A stretch of DNA of 64,000 nt. Source: Enoplolaimus lenunculus. Lineage: Eukaryota; Nematoda; Enoplea; Enoplida; Thoracostomopsidae. The notes beneath the pieces were generated by a model that ran no database searches, was not told where the DNA came from, and saw only the letters and a program-made list of their open reading frames with translations. The stretch lies in the NCBI GenBank assembly GCA_030248215.1, contig JASANG010001247.1:62001-126000 (forward strand). Reading direction: 5' to 3'. A program made the translations under genes and the position numbers. Below, one piece after another: positions 12,001-22,200 of the stretch. Every line of letters begins with the position of its first letter. Within the stretch, counting starts at the first letter, position 1.

Positions 12001-12726
12001 CCTGAGCCGCAATATAAGGATAAGAATATAACTAAACCTGGAGGTAAACTTAAGCAAAGAGTGGAGCAAAAATTAGTCTAAAGTTTAACTTACTGTAATG
12101 CAGTCCCGCCGAAAAGGTGTACATGTCGCTTAATTCGCTAAAACAAAAATATTTCAAACACTTTTTACACTGCAAGAAATGGTGAGTCAAATTGACACTT
12201 TCCGAAATACGCTTTTCCGGACGACACAAACTGAGTCAAATTCGACGCCGGAGTCAAATTAGACTCACTGAACGATTCATCGACTCGAGTTTGACTCTGG
12301 CGGAGTCAAATTTTGACTCAGTTTGTGTAGTCCGGAAAAGCCTATTTAGGAGAGTCAATTTGACTCACCATTTCTTGCAATGTAGTTGAGCAGAATTCTA
12401 CAGCCATACTCTCAACCAAACCATAGAAAATTAAAATTTATAATCATTTTTATTGTTTTCAGGTACTGGTTATGGGCGTATTTATTACAATTGTCAACGA
12501 CAGTATCACAGCAATTAAGCAGCAATATCGTACAATGCAAGAACATATTAGCCTCAAACGCTACTTTGCCAATACTTATCATAGATATCGTCGAAATTGT
12601 TTGAAGTGTTGTACGAGTTGCAAAAAATGTTGCTGTTGCTGCAAACAAAACAGTTCCGAAATAGCACCTCAAGTTTTGTCACAAACCACCGTGAAATGTT
12701 TACAGCCAAACAAACTACGGCGTTAA
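2..12726 (+). CDS. Polycystin-family channel, C-terminal exons (5' partial)
   Basis: Eight exons joined by phase-consistent introns: 2-110, 799-923, 2185-2280, 3029-3199, 4394-4513, 7665-7876, 10468-10735, 12463-12726 (stop TAA). They give 454 residues. Exon 1 ends in the polycystin signature GPIRLRQRR. Exons 2-4 form the extracellular TOP domain (YGGGGYVCYL, then WVDGRTTAFFAEFTVFNP, matching the family W-D-R-T-R-A-F-x-x-F-T-x-Y-N block). Exon 5 is a membrane helix (about 40 residues), exon 6 holds the next helix (REYF-like start YFSTFQKLLDF) and a weak S4. Exon 7 has S5, pore helix and filter region (LGSFEYEQM), and exon 8 has S6 (GVFITIVNDS) and a short cysteine-rich tail (CLKCCTSCKKCCCCC). 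Known members are ciliary or membrane cation channel subunits; that role is inferred. The filter reads LGS instead of the PKD2-type LGD. The PKD1-like versus PKD2-like choice cannot be made because the 5' part (any GPS or PLAT domain) lies outside the window. The S4 part is the least certain. Confidence 0.82.
168..606. repeat. Five-copy 88-bp tandem repeat in polycystin intron
   Basis: Units begin at 168, 256, 344, 432 and 520, each starting CCAAAAATTATTAGCCCACC. They are almost identical; the main difference is GCGTCT in units 1, 3 and 4 versus GCGTGT in units 2 and 5. It lies wholly in the intron 111-798 and shows no coding potential. Confidence 0.95.
1001..1332. mobile_element. Fold-back inverted-repeat element
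   Basis: Two imperfect arms of about 150 bp face each other. The left arm runs from GGACCCAAAAATTTTTTGTG through CTGGCTAAACAGTTATGG; the right arm is its complement and ends GGTCCCAAGGGGGAC. The arms nearly meet, so the transcript could form a long hairpin. It sits in the intron 924-2184 of the polycystin gene. Non-autonomous DNA transposon by inference; no clear target duplication was seen. Confidence 0.75.
1577..1735. mobile_element. GGCCGTAGCCAG-type MITE, copy 1
   Basis: About 160 bp bounded by GGCCGTAACCAG and CTGGCTACGG in opposite orientation. The interior has the family's GGGGCT and CTTACAA blocks, shared with 2630-2792, 47630-47800 and 62622-62788. It is within the polycystin intron 924-2184. 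An open frame at 1938-2121 in the same intron looked exon-like but is not needed: exons 799-923 and 2185-2280 join in phase and in homology without it. Confidence 0.6.
2630..2792. mobile_element. GGCCGTAGCCAG-type MITE, copy 2
   Basis: Bounded by GGACCCGTAGCC and GGCTACGGCC. The inner blocks CTTGGAAAATTTTTGCC and GAAAATTTTCAACCTTGC recur at 62660-62710. It lies in the polycystin intron 2281-3028. Confidence 0.65.
3688..3950. mobile_element. MITE with 15-bp perfect terminal inverted repeats
   Basis: The ends are AAGAGTGTGCAACTC and its exact complement, 263 bp apart. An internal block CCACCGGGCG..TTTTTGGCC recurs near 44634-44665, so a diverged relative exists there. It lies in the polycystin intron 3200-4393. 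Confidence 0.75.
4995..6712. repeat. Large inverted repeat, arms about 300 bp
   Basis: The left arm (about 4995-5350) and right arm (about 6440-6712) are imperfect complements. Shared blocks include CCCATTAATCAAAG, GTTTACCATAAAA, GTTCTCTGG..TGTGAAGTC, TTAATTGACCT/GATCAATTAAC and CACCTGGT. The centre of about 1 kb is AT-rich and unrelated. Likely a long fold-back transposon within the polycystin intron 4514-7664. Exact ends were not resolved. Confidence 0.6.
6713..7463. mobile_element. TTCACGTTATAACC inverted-repeat element, long copy
   Basis: The left end TTCACGTTATAACCGGGGCA is mirrored by CTGCCCC..TTAACGTGAA at the right. A shorter relative is at 33524-33879. The interior carries repeated small palindromes (CTGAATATCATATGATATTC and variants) around 7090-7245, in direct repeats spaced about 65 bp. 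Confidence 0.6.
7464..9756. other. Polycystin intron sequence around exon 7665-7876
   Basis: Apart from the polycystin exon 7665-7876 this stretch holds no gene I can support. It is unique-looking AT-rich intron. Short open frames near 8352-8567 and 9212-9463 on the - strand have no recognisable motif. Confidence 0.4.
9757..9990 (+). repeat. tRNA-related dispersed repeat (SINE-like), copy 1
   Basis: It contains an A-box-like TAGCTGAGTGG and a B-box-like GAGTTCGAATCC (about 9918-9975). Upstream is a leader with CACAAGACGTGAGAGCC and GGGCTCGAGCGTCAAG. A second, inverted copy is at 43430-43690. The cloverleaf is degraded, so it is not a working tRNA gene. It lies in the polycystin intron 7877-10467. 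Confidence 0.6.
10124..10277. mobile_element. GGCCGTAGCCAG-type MITE, decayed copy
   Basis: It begins GGCCTGTAGCCAGTTCACC and shares AGGGTTTTCGATG..TTATAAG with the copy at 47630-47800. The right end is worn. Confidence 0.45.
11380..11805 (+). mobile_element. CTGTAGTGACC-family MITE, copy 1
   Basis: The ends are CTGTAGTGACCCGAATAAGA and TCTTATTCGTGTCACTACAG, 426 bp apart and flanked by TA. Related copies are at 33971-34415, 52668-53101 and 60705-61154 (inverted). All share TTATTTGTCTTGTATCAAAA and a region rich in ACTC/GACT blocks. A TA duplication points to a Tc1/mariner-type origin (inference). It is in the polycystin intron 10736-12462. Confidence 0.8.
12168..12383. mobile_element. CACTGCAA palindromic MITE, copy 1
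   Basis: Nearly palindromic over 216 bp. The ends CACTGCAAGAAATGGTGAGT and GACTCACCATTTCTTGCAAT are complementary, and GAGTCAAATTTGACTC-type blocks repeat inside. It ends 79 bp before the last polycystin exon. Other copies: 41776-41981 and a partial one at 40524-40678. Confidence 0.85.
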
Positions 12727-13049
12727 CTCTGATACAGAAGATGTACTCGTGCATAGAACAAGCTTCGACAACACAATCGTAGGCCTTAAGACCTGCGCTT
12801 AAGTCTGAGATTTTACTCGGACTTGTTTGTTTTATTTTCAATTTCGAATGTTGACAGGCGATTTAAAATCACCGCTAGAATATGGGAGCGCGATGGACGT
12901 GACCGAGAGGACTCTGATGTTTTATGCAGATTTTGTACTACACATATTAAGTGTATACGGGCAATAATTGCCATACTTTACGCTGCTCTTGTGCAACGCA
13001 GCCACTCCTGTATGACGGCTAAGAATTTCGCTGGATTGGAGGGAAAATC

Positions 13050-13660
13050 AAATGCATAATTTTGGCTGGGAAAAGTGGAAAATTCAGACGGTTGAATATT
13101 CATTAGTTTGGTAGGGGAAGATAGAATTGTAGGCGATGTTGGGCAACCAGTAAAAGTGGAAATGCTAACGTTTTTCTCTAGGTTTGGTAGGGAAGGAACT
13201 GTTTGGTTGGTCTGGTTGAAAAATTGGGTTGTGTAGTTCGGTTCGACAAATTTGAAAAGTGTAAAATTCAAGCCTAGGTATATATGTGTGAAATTCAAAA
13301 TGCATTGGTTTTCCCTGGTTTAGGCAGGGAAGATGTGAAGCGTAGGTATTGTTTGGAAAACGGGAAAAGTTAAATATTTAAGACGTATAGGTGCTCCTTG
13401 CTTAGTTAGAAAAATTCTGAAGCGTAAGTTTTGTTTAGAAAACGAAAAAAGAAGAAAATTTAAACCCCTAAGTTTTCAATACCAAAATTATGCTTGTGTT
13501 CCTACCAAACCAGAGGAATTCCTAGTCGTTATACAGGAGTGGTTATGCTTCAAATTTTACCTACCAAGCCACGAAAATTTACACGTATTAATTTTCCATT
13601 TGTCCCTTTGCCAAACCAATTTTACGCTTCAAATTTTCCCCACGAGATCTGAGAATATCC
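13050..13660. repeat. Degenerate satellite-like repeat, left block
   Basis: A loose motif (GTAGGT/GTAAGTTTTGTTTGGAAAA, then AAAAGTTAAA) recurs at roughly 65-75 bp. Complementary versions occur at 15190-15420, so two arrays face each other around the LINE fragment at 14071-14850. No gene was seen from 12727 to 13050 apart from the presumed 3' flank of the polycystin; no standard AATAAA was found there. Confidence 0.5.
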
Positions 13661-13704
13661 AGGCGTTTGAATTATGGTAATTTTGCAGTTTTTCGTTGCC
13701 TCTG

Positions 13705-13905
13705 CGCAAATGTGGGTCCATGTAAAGATCAGGAGAGGAACGTTTTGCTGTGGGACTGCAAAACAAATAAGTTATAACTAAATTAATTTTTTTGCTTGTC
13801 TTAGGCATATGCTCGTTCTTAAGTTTAGGTTTAGGCTCTGGCTTAGGAATATGCTTATAATATATATACTTCCGCTCCTGTTGTTTGCATTGGCCCAAAT
13901 GTGGA
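13705..13905 (+). repeat. Dispersed GCTTAGG-rich element, copy 1
   Basis: It shows the family order: GGAACGTTTTGCTGTGGGACT, a TTTTTTGCTT run, degenerate GCTTAGG/GTTTAGG units, AATATGCTTATA, then CCTGTTGTTTGCATTGGCC. Similar order is seen at 35215-35350, 35885-36015, 38915-39075 and 44025-44215. Confidence 0.55.
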
Positions 13906-14070
13906 GGGGAGTAACTTTTTCACTTGTAGAGAGAGAAGGAAATTTACTGGTAACTGGCACAAACATTAATAAAGCAAGGTATAAGAATTACCAAATAGGA
14001 AAAGCACAATAACGTTTTTGTTCACAATCACAAAACCAACTCAAAATTTGTGTTTCATACTTGAAAAAAA

Positions 14071-14850
14071 TCACAGCAAACATCGAAATCTTAACGGGTT
14101 TGTGTCTTGTATAACTATATGACTGAAGATAACCAAAAATGTCTCTAACGGCATTGTAGAACGTATTCTACAAAGGCATCTAAAAATATTTTTCTTCATA
14201 AAATTTATGGCCGGTATAAAACGGCCTGATCGTGTTTCAATTCGCGATTGCCAGATTGCATACTGCATATTTTGAACTATGAAATTGAACTGGGTTTGAT
14301 CATTTTTACGCTGGAGACGCCTACCCAGAATTAAATCACTTAAACTAATGTGATTGATTTTTGCAATTCTTTTCAACAAAGGAGACATGTCGTGATATAA
14401 GTCGTTAGCTCGTGAGCAATATATAAACACGTGAATGTTATCTTCAAGTATCTCTATTCCTGCCTTTCGGCACCAGGCGCAACACTCTGGTTCCTCAGTG
14501 AAGCGGGCTAATCGATGATTTGTAAAAAAACCTTGATGTCTTAATGTAAAATGACAGTTTCTAACAGAACCTTCTACAAAACTAGCTTTCGCAAAAATCC
14601 AAGACTTCGTAATATATTCTTCTGAAACCCCTAAACTCAGGGACCAACTGTTAGTTTTGGGTCGTAGTTCCTTTGAAAAGGTTTCTGTAACCCATAAAAT
14701 ATAAATTTCTTTTGGCATTACTTTTCCCAGATCAAACAATTTCCCAAAAATTAACGCAACCGCGCCATGTCTTTGAAAACCTGACTTTTTGTAACATGAA
14801 ATGTTTTGGATTCCTGCTTTATAGTTTCTAGTGCGAAAATTTTTCGTCAA
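14071..14850 (-). mobile_element. LINE ORF2 C-terminal fragment
   Basis: A 259-codon open frame carries the C-terminal zinc-knuckle pattern of non-LTR retrotransposon ORF2 (CAWC, then H-V-F-I-Y-C about 20 residues later) followed by FNFIVQNMQYAIWQSR and GRFIPAINFMKKNI, typical of the extreme C-terminus in L1/Tx1-like LINEs. There is no reverse transcriptase core here, so it is a 5'-truncated copy. The open frame is unbroken, suggesting fairly recent insertion. Clade is uncertain. Confidence 0.6.
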
Positions 14851-15189
14851 TTTTGGGTGATATTAAAGCAGAATGGGGGTGCCGCTCCCCAAGCACCCTA
14901 CACTAAGCATTTTTATTGACACCACTAAAACGACTGAAATAGTTTGGAGCAGTTTGATGCTCATCATAATTATTATTTCAATTCACCGGAGGGGACCCAC
15001 AATTTGTGTTAATAAACGTGAGATTGTGGCGATGGGGTGGCTGGTGGTGGAGTTTTTCATTGTTGAGGAAGGAAGGGGCGGCACCTCCCCATTTTGCTTA
15101 GGATCGCTTCAAATCGCAGTGGGGTCCCACAATTTGTTTTAACATAAGTGACGGATTGTGGCGGTGGAAACTTTTCCATCGTGGGGGGT

Positions 15190-15420
15190 GAACTAGAAAA
15201 GTGCCTGAATTGTATACGTTTTAAACTTTCAACTTTTCATGTTTTCCGAACAAAACCTACGGTTCAAGTTTTCGTACAAACCCAGGGAATATCATAGGCC
15301 CTTAAATTTTCCGCTTTTCCCGTCTTCCAAATAAAATCAACTTTCAGACTTTCCCTATCTTACTATGGAAAACCTATACGTTTTAAGTTTTCCACATGAA
15401 ACGAGTAACAACGTTTTCTG
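15190..15420. repeat. Degenerate satellite-like repeat, right block
   Basis: The complementary counterpart of 13050-13660: TTTTCCGAACAAAACCTACG and CTTTCAACTTTTCATG blocks. The stretch 14851-15190 between it and the LINE has G-rich filler and no gene. Confidence 0.45.
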
Positions 15421-15503
15421 AGTCAACAGTTAATAGGCATTTCTCCAGCAGTAGAGACGCGTCAAAACATAATTTAAAATGCAATCACTCGACCACTATG
15501 ATT

Positions 15504-15681
15504 TTACAAATCTATAAATGCACAGCAAACTCTTGGTTTTATTATACGTTCTAAAACATAACGGGCACCCATAACAGCAAACAATTGTGGCATCGGAACA
15601 GTTAAACTATGGTTCCGTAAATAGCTCCGACATACATCTCGAATCTTAAACATGGAAGCATAGTGCGACCAAGAAATACGG
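15504..15681 (-). other. Exon-like open segment 3' of histidyl-tRNA synthetase
   Basis: After a good acceptor (TTTTTAG, AG at 15683-15682) a 58-residue open frame runs to a TAA at 15506-15504. It contains IRDVCRSYLRNH and LTVPMPQLF, loosely like the C-terminal part of a SOCS box (L-x-x-x-C-R then L-P-x-P); this is weak. An AATAAA lies inside it, so it may instead be the 3' UTR of the synthetase mRNA. No upstream partner exon was found between here and 16286 except the open frame at 16017-16286. Confidence 0.3.
15538..15543 (-). promoter_or_regulatory. Candidate poly(A) signal AATAAA
   Basis: The first AATAAA on the - strand downstream of the synthetase stop codon, about 745 bp beyond it. If used, the 3' UTR would include the open segments at 16017-16286 and 15504-15681. 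Confidence 0.4.
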
Positions 15682-16016
15682 CTAAAAACACACAACGCTT
15701 ACTACACCTGGAAAATTACTCATCAACACCATGCCTTTCTAAAGACTGCAAAATGCAGAAGCTTTCTGCTTTTATAACTTGTCGCAAAAAACTACTGTAG
15801 TGCACCAGGGAAACAAAAATAAAAAATCAAATTAACATTTTTCTGTAGCATAGTTTAGTAGAACAACTTCCCACAAACCACCAACAGAAAAATGCTGGTA
15901 TACAAATGGCTATGCATTAAGCATAACAATTATGCCAACATTTACATTCTATAATGATATGTCTGAACATCATTACCTCGATTCTTATAATCAGTAGCGT
16001 TCACAATGTCTTCAAA

Positions 16017-16286
16017 TCATAAGTCCGTGTTTAAAACATTCTTCAAGTATTGTAACAACTCAGATCGCGGTACTTGTGTCTTAAAACATAGCAGAACACA
16101 CTTTGGCAAAGAATCAATCCTGAATTGAACATAGTTTTCATGTGTTGCGTTGTAACGGTATCTAAGTACATTCTTGCCTAATAATAGTTTGGGGAAAGTT
16201 GTTTTTAAAGTTGTACATTCAGAAGAAGTTTGAGAATTCTTAGCAAACTTATAATAAAAAAAATTGTCTAGTGAAACCAGTTTAGT
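16017..16286 (-). other. In-frame open extension after the synthetase stop
   Basis: Directly after the TAA at 16289-16287 the same reading frame stays open for 89 codons and ends at a TGA (16019-16017). The peptide has normal composition (for example NVLRYRYNATHENYVQF and VPRSELLQYLKNVL) and no recognised domain. It could be a read-through extension, a separate exon starting at the acceptor-like TTATTATAAG about 14 codons in, or chance. Confidence 0.35.
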
Positions 16287-19200
16287 TTAATCATTGATAA
16301 ATTTCACGTATTCAAATACAAAACCAGCCAGCTCATTTTTTGCATTAAGTAAAGCTTTTACCTCATGTCTAGACTGAACATTACGCAGTGTGACAACATC
16401 TTTGCTAATTTCGTCTTCACCAACCACGACCGCCCAATTAATGCCATTTTTTTCGCAATAAACTATTTGTTCTAAAAACATTGGATCTTCCCTGTAGGAC
16501 ATTTCGGCCTGAAAAGATTAGTAACAATAAACAAAACAGATTTCGGCTGAAAGCTCAATTCCTATATCAGTAAAATATTCACAGTATTGAAAAAGTTTTT
16601 ACATTCGTTTTCTGATATAGCGCATGATACAAAACGTATTACGTATATTGCATAATAGCAAACTTAACTATGCGTACCTGGAAGCGACCGTATCCAAGTC
16701 TCGTTTTATATCTGGCAATAATCCGATATTAGCCCAAATCCGGCATAAACCTGCCGAATATTTACGGTTATGGTCCCGGATATCGTAAAATCGTTTTTAC
16801 AACTGACTTAATTACATATTAATATTTTTAACATATCTGGCAAGTACGGCCAACGTACAGAACATTGGCGGAACCCTTTATAAATTTAAACACCTCTCTG
16901 CGTAAGGTATCTAATATAAAACTTATACTAACCATCCATTGAAAGAATATTTCAACAGTAAAGAATTAAGTGAATATTATGTATTTTTGTTTGAATTGAA
17001 TTAACAATAAACTATGCAATGCAGCAATATTGCCTGCATATCCTTCCGCGTAGGTAGTTCAACATGCGATGGGACACAAAGTTTTAGGACGGGTATGCTG
17101 TTCAGTTCGTAAAACTTACTAGCAGGGTTACAAAAGTTTTTAGGGGACAAACGTTTTTAGGCAAGCTAATCCCTCTTTCTCCCCTGAGGCTACGAGTCCG
17201 CCTGCATATTATGTTTGGTAGCCATCATCAAGTCAACAGCCATGTTAATTATTTAGGTTGGCGGTGATGAATTGAGCGCATTGAGCAGGTTTGGTCCATA
17301 TGTCATTAATCGATAGATCTGTTGACATAGCCTTGCATTTGAACAAAATGTAGAGTATCGTGCAGGTTCTTGTTGCAACTTGGACATACGCTCATCACAT
17401 CTGGTCTGATTCTTGACTGGAAGTTCTTCAGGAGTTTGCACTAACCCGACCGCAGATGTGTTAGTAAGCAGGCTGTAGTCAATGTGTTTGTACGTACTTT
17501 TGCGTCGGCTTGTGTCTGCGTTCGTTTGCGGGTAAACTTAATCCTGACCGTAACTGTACATTAACTTATTCAGCTTACACTGATTCCAGCATCCCACAAT
17601 TCACCAGCGAGTTTCAGTCGAGTTTTCAACATTCCTCGATGAGGCGAAACAACAAAAACCTGGGTTGAAGGCGCGCGACGCCCAACGGAGTTGGCCTGGA
17701 AATTTAACTCATGAAAAATTTAACATCAAACATAAAACCAAAGCTAATGGCGTATGAGATAATGTGATACTTATCTCCAACAACAAATTTACATCGGCCT
17801 TTATAATAATTTATCTCGAACCATCTTCAATCGAAAATGAAAGTACTTGTTGATAATTTCATTTTTTCAACGATCAAATCAATAGCAGCTATACGAAAGG
17901 CCGTACGCAGGAGAAGTAGGGCATTCCCTTGAAGTTTTCATTATTAATAGTGTGCTTTTCCTTATAAAAAATTTCGAACAAAAAGCTTGCCTTACACCTT
18001 TTGTGCGTCTTCCACCAACATATGCAATAGCATGTCGTGCCTTATCCACAAAATTAACAAATTTCAACGTAGACTGGTTTTATGTTTGTAAAAATCGGCA
18101 ACGACCGTTTGCCAAAAGCAACACTTACCGTATTCCTATCATGAAACACACAAAGAAATATCGGTAAGCAACCGAAAAAATAGTATGCAACTTTTTGCAT
18201 AACGGAATTTAATCGTTAATAGGCTAATCATACTAAACGGAATAAGCTCATCATTCTCCGGCGTAGCCCGGATTTTGAAAGGGAGGTTACGTTCCTTTCG
18301 AAGGAGTAATGTCCTATGGCATTAATAACGGTATTAGTTTCTAAAACCCCTGTATAAACAAAGCAAACTAAGTGCTTTGACCCCTAACCCTAATCCCTGG
18401 TAATACGCTTGTGCTTACCTTTTCTCTCGCTTCGATAATGTTAAATATTCGTTCGAATCCAATTGAGATGCCAACGCAAGGGATATTGTACTGTTGAGCA
18501 ACTAGTGAACCGACCAGTTTATCATATCGACCACCACCAGCAAGCGCATTGTTGTTTTCTAAACTTTACATTAAACCAAAGGTGTCGCCAAGGGAGACCA
18601 ATAAAATTTTAAGTTAAATAATGCACATACTGAACAGTCGCTGGTACGAAAAATCGCAAAATAATGTCATGTACTCTGGAAGACCACCCTTAACGAAATC
18701 TTGGCACCAACCCTACAATATTCCAATCAAACAACTTACAAAATTTATTGGAAAATTGTTTTAAACAAACTAGCCAATAGATAAAGGTGTGTACGTAGAC
18801 TTTGTACTATTACAACAGCATCTTAACATTTATTAATACTTACAAAATAGATGCACCTAAAGATATACATACGGCAGGATAATTGCTGCTTGCGCTAACC
18901 TGGTACAACCGCTTCGAAAACAACGCCTGTGTAATAGTCGAGACCGCGAGCTAGACTGGGATCGAACTTTACCTGAAAAAATATTTAATACTGAAATTTA
19001 AAATTATTCAACATTGACAGGTACTATACCTACAAGTGACCATCAAGGCGTGCATCTATAATTAAAAAACTACATACAATGTAAAACTAATACAAGACTT
19101 TTCTTGGTGTAAAAACCTTAAACTTATGATGATTAAAATTTGAAACATAAAAAACGTTTTACAGTTAAATCACAACATCGTAAAGTTGCTTACTAGCCTA

Positions 19201-22200
19201 CGAGTAATTCCCATAGCACTGCACAATTCAAAAAGCAGCTGCAGGTCTTCAACACAAGATATGCCATTATCTGTTGCTTGAATTGCTGAGTCGCTTTTAA
19301 GAGCATTAAGATACTCTGTGTTAGATTCAGTACTATCTATAATCAACCCATACTATGACCAACGGCATAAAACACAATATACTAATTTATCTTATTTCAA
19401 ATAAATTAACGAATAATTCAAGGAAAATTTGCGAATAATTACTAAAAAGCAAACATCGAACGTCTTTTCAAATTTCTGTATGCAGTAGCGCAGTGCAACG
19501 CACCCTAATTGCGGTTAAGGTATTTTTTCACTTTTCGGTTCCGGTAAATTTATACCGGAATTAAAAATTCCGCTATTAATTTTTGGTCAGTAGAAATTAA
19601 GATATTTTACTAAAAAATGACGATAAAAATAAAATAGATTTCATTAATATAGTACGTAAACCTTGACAATCGCCGATAAACCATCGAAGGTAGACTCCGC
19701 TTTCGTAGACTATGAAAATCTCAAATATAGCTGATAAAGCGAATACCTATGTCCAACTAGGGTTATTTCGCCAATAATATTGTAAAAAAATTAAAATAAA
19801 TTTTTCGGTTGCATGTATTTTTCATTTTCCAATTGTTTAAAATTCCCGTTTCGGTACCGGTTTCGGCAAATTATAATTCCTGTTGAACCCTGGTACTGCG
19901 TAAAATTATCCTTGCATATCCGTTACATTATTATGGCTGTTGATACGATAACGCAGAACATTCTTATTTAGTGTTTGCTTGTATATTGGAGGTCAATCTG
20001 CTATTCAGGCCAACCAATGGCCAACCTGTTATGCTAAGCAAATAAAGGCGTTGGCCTATTCTAAATAGCGGATGCGAGATGTAGCAAAACAACAGTGTTA
20101 TAAAAACCAACCCTGATTCATGAACGGTATTGCGTGTGTCCAAACAGTCAAATCAGATTTATTTATAAGTTCAATAGCAGTTTAGCCTGGGCCAAACAAC
20201 TGCCATTATTAATTTATATGTTCACTAGAAAATTAGTCTAGGCCAAATTGGTATTACATAAAATAGCAGATTGGCGTAGGCTAACTAGTAATTGGTCCGA
20301 ACAGCAGATTGACCTGCCAAAATATACAAAAACCTTACAGAGATGATCTGTGCTTGGTGAAAATTCGGAGACAACTGCAACATCGAAGCTGTTTTGTAAT
20401 TATAGCAGTTTGAAAAATTTTCTCTCATGTGAAACTACAACAGGGTGCCGCCGAAGGTGACAAAAGCGAGACCGGGAAGTGTTGCACTCTGCAGTAAAAT
20501 AAAGGTAAAAGCAGGGTGCAACCGGAATGCCGATTCCGATTAGAATCCCGATTCAAAACGAGTTCCGATTCCGATTCCGACTCCGGTTGCACAATGAATC
20601 GGAATCGGAATTTTTAAATTTTAATTCTATTTGTCGTGATAATGTTGCATAAGAATTTTGTATCATTGATCTATTAAATTGCTTTCGACGAGTTAACTTA
20701 TAGATAATAGAATGTAGTTTAGCTTTACAGAACCAAAAATCATCACCAGTTTGTTCATGCGACGTTTTTGAAAACTGTTGACAGCCAACTGACACCCGAA
20801 ATCAATATTATATTTCTTAATACAAATTATTCGTACAGTCACAAAATTTCTAGTTCCGATTCCGATTCCGATTAGCATTCCGGTATAAATTTGCTGTTTC
20901 GATTCCGATGTAATCCAGTTCCGCTTTGCACCCTGTGTAAGGGTTAGCATTTCCGTCAGTAAACTACCTTGACGTATAAGGTACGATCCAATTTTATCAA
21001 CACATTCGTTCGATAATCCCCGACTAACTTTCAACTCTTCACAAACGCTATCCCAACCAATCTAAACGAAAACCTATTAATTGCACCCCAACTCAAATAC
21101 TGAAATCTGGGTACGCATACAAATAAACTTATCAAACGTTTAAGCCACAGCTATTATTAACAAACACGCTGCGCAGACATATTATATTGAATAAAGAAAA
21201 CCGCGAATACAATATTGTCGGGTTCAGTAAAGGTCAAACCAACACATAGCATTGGGGAATATCAGTTCACGATAGTATATTCATTATTTGACTTTCAACA
21301 GCACGCTCAAATGCGCTTGGTGTACTGAGAATTGGCTTGGAGGGTGTGTCTTCCTAATGCATATTCATTATTGCAAGAAGTCAGGCATTAAATCATTATC
21401 TTAATATCAAATGCTGCAGTGGTTGTTTTCAGAGCCGCGCAGCGCATCCCACCGATCTGAATTTCTCGGTACGTCACTGAAAACGCTACGACTGATATAT
21501 GGATACCGTTTGCAAATTAAAGACTTAACATCATTAATACCTTGTCTAATTTATCCACTGTGCTACAGACACGTTCAAAACATCCGGATGGTATCCTACA
21601 AACGCCGAATATCTCAGAAAGCAACGTTCGGTGATTTACCTAAACCATTCAAATAAAACGACTCAATATTCAACTAGACATTTTATATAGCTAAATATGG
21701 TGTTATATAAATATAGACAAGCACGCACACTTTGCCATGACAACATATAACAACAAATGCCAATAAACTTAGTTAATAAAAAGTGTAGCACAACCGCGAC
21801 AAGAAACATCCACAAACTCAAACTACCCAGCGGATATCAATTATAAATTTACACCGGTAGCGATATCCAACGCAACACAGTTCCAGGCAATTCATTTACT
21901 TTTATAAAAACATCCGGCATTTCAAGTGCGTCAAAAACTTCAGACAAAACACGTATGCATTCGGCTTCTGCAATCATCCGATCCGCAGCTCCTGCGATGT
22001 CAAAATCCTGAACAATATAAAAATCGAAATATTAAAGGCACAAAAACACATACGTAATATGAGCAATCAAACTGCGTTACTGTGCAATCGAGTCACTACT
22101 GCGGGAAAATTCAGCATCACACCAAGTAATATACAATAATTATCAACCATAAAATGAGGCTATAAAGAACGTTCTACGGACCGTTAATACACCATGTATG

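Noticed and set aside
20553-21034. - strand frames of 80 and 113 codons
   Set aside because: They combine synthetase exon 21061-20968 with read-through into the hAT-like element and intron.
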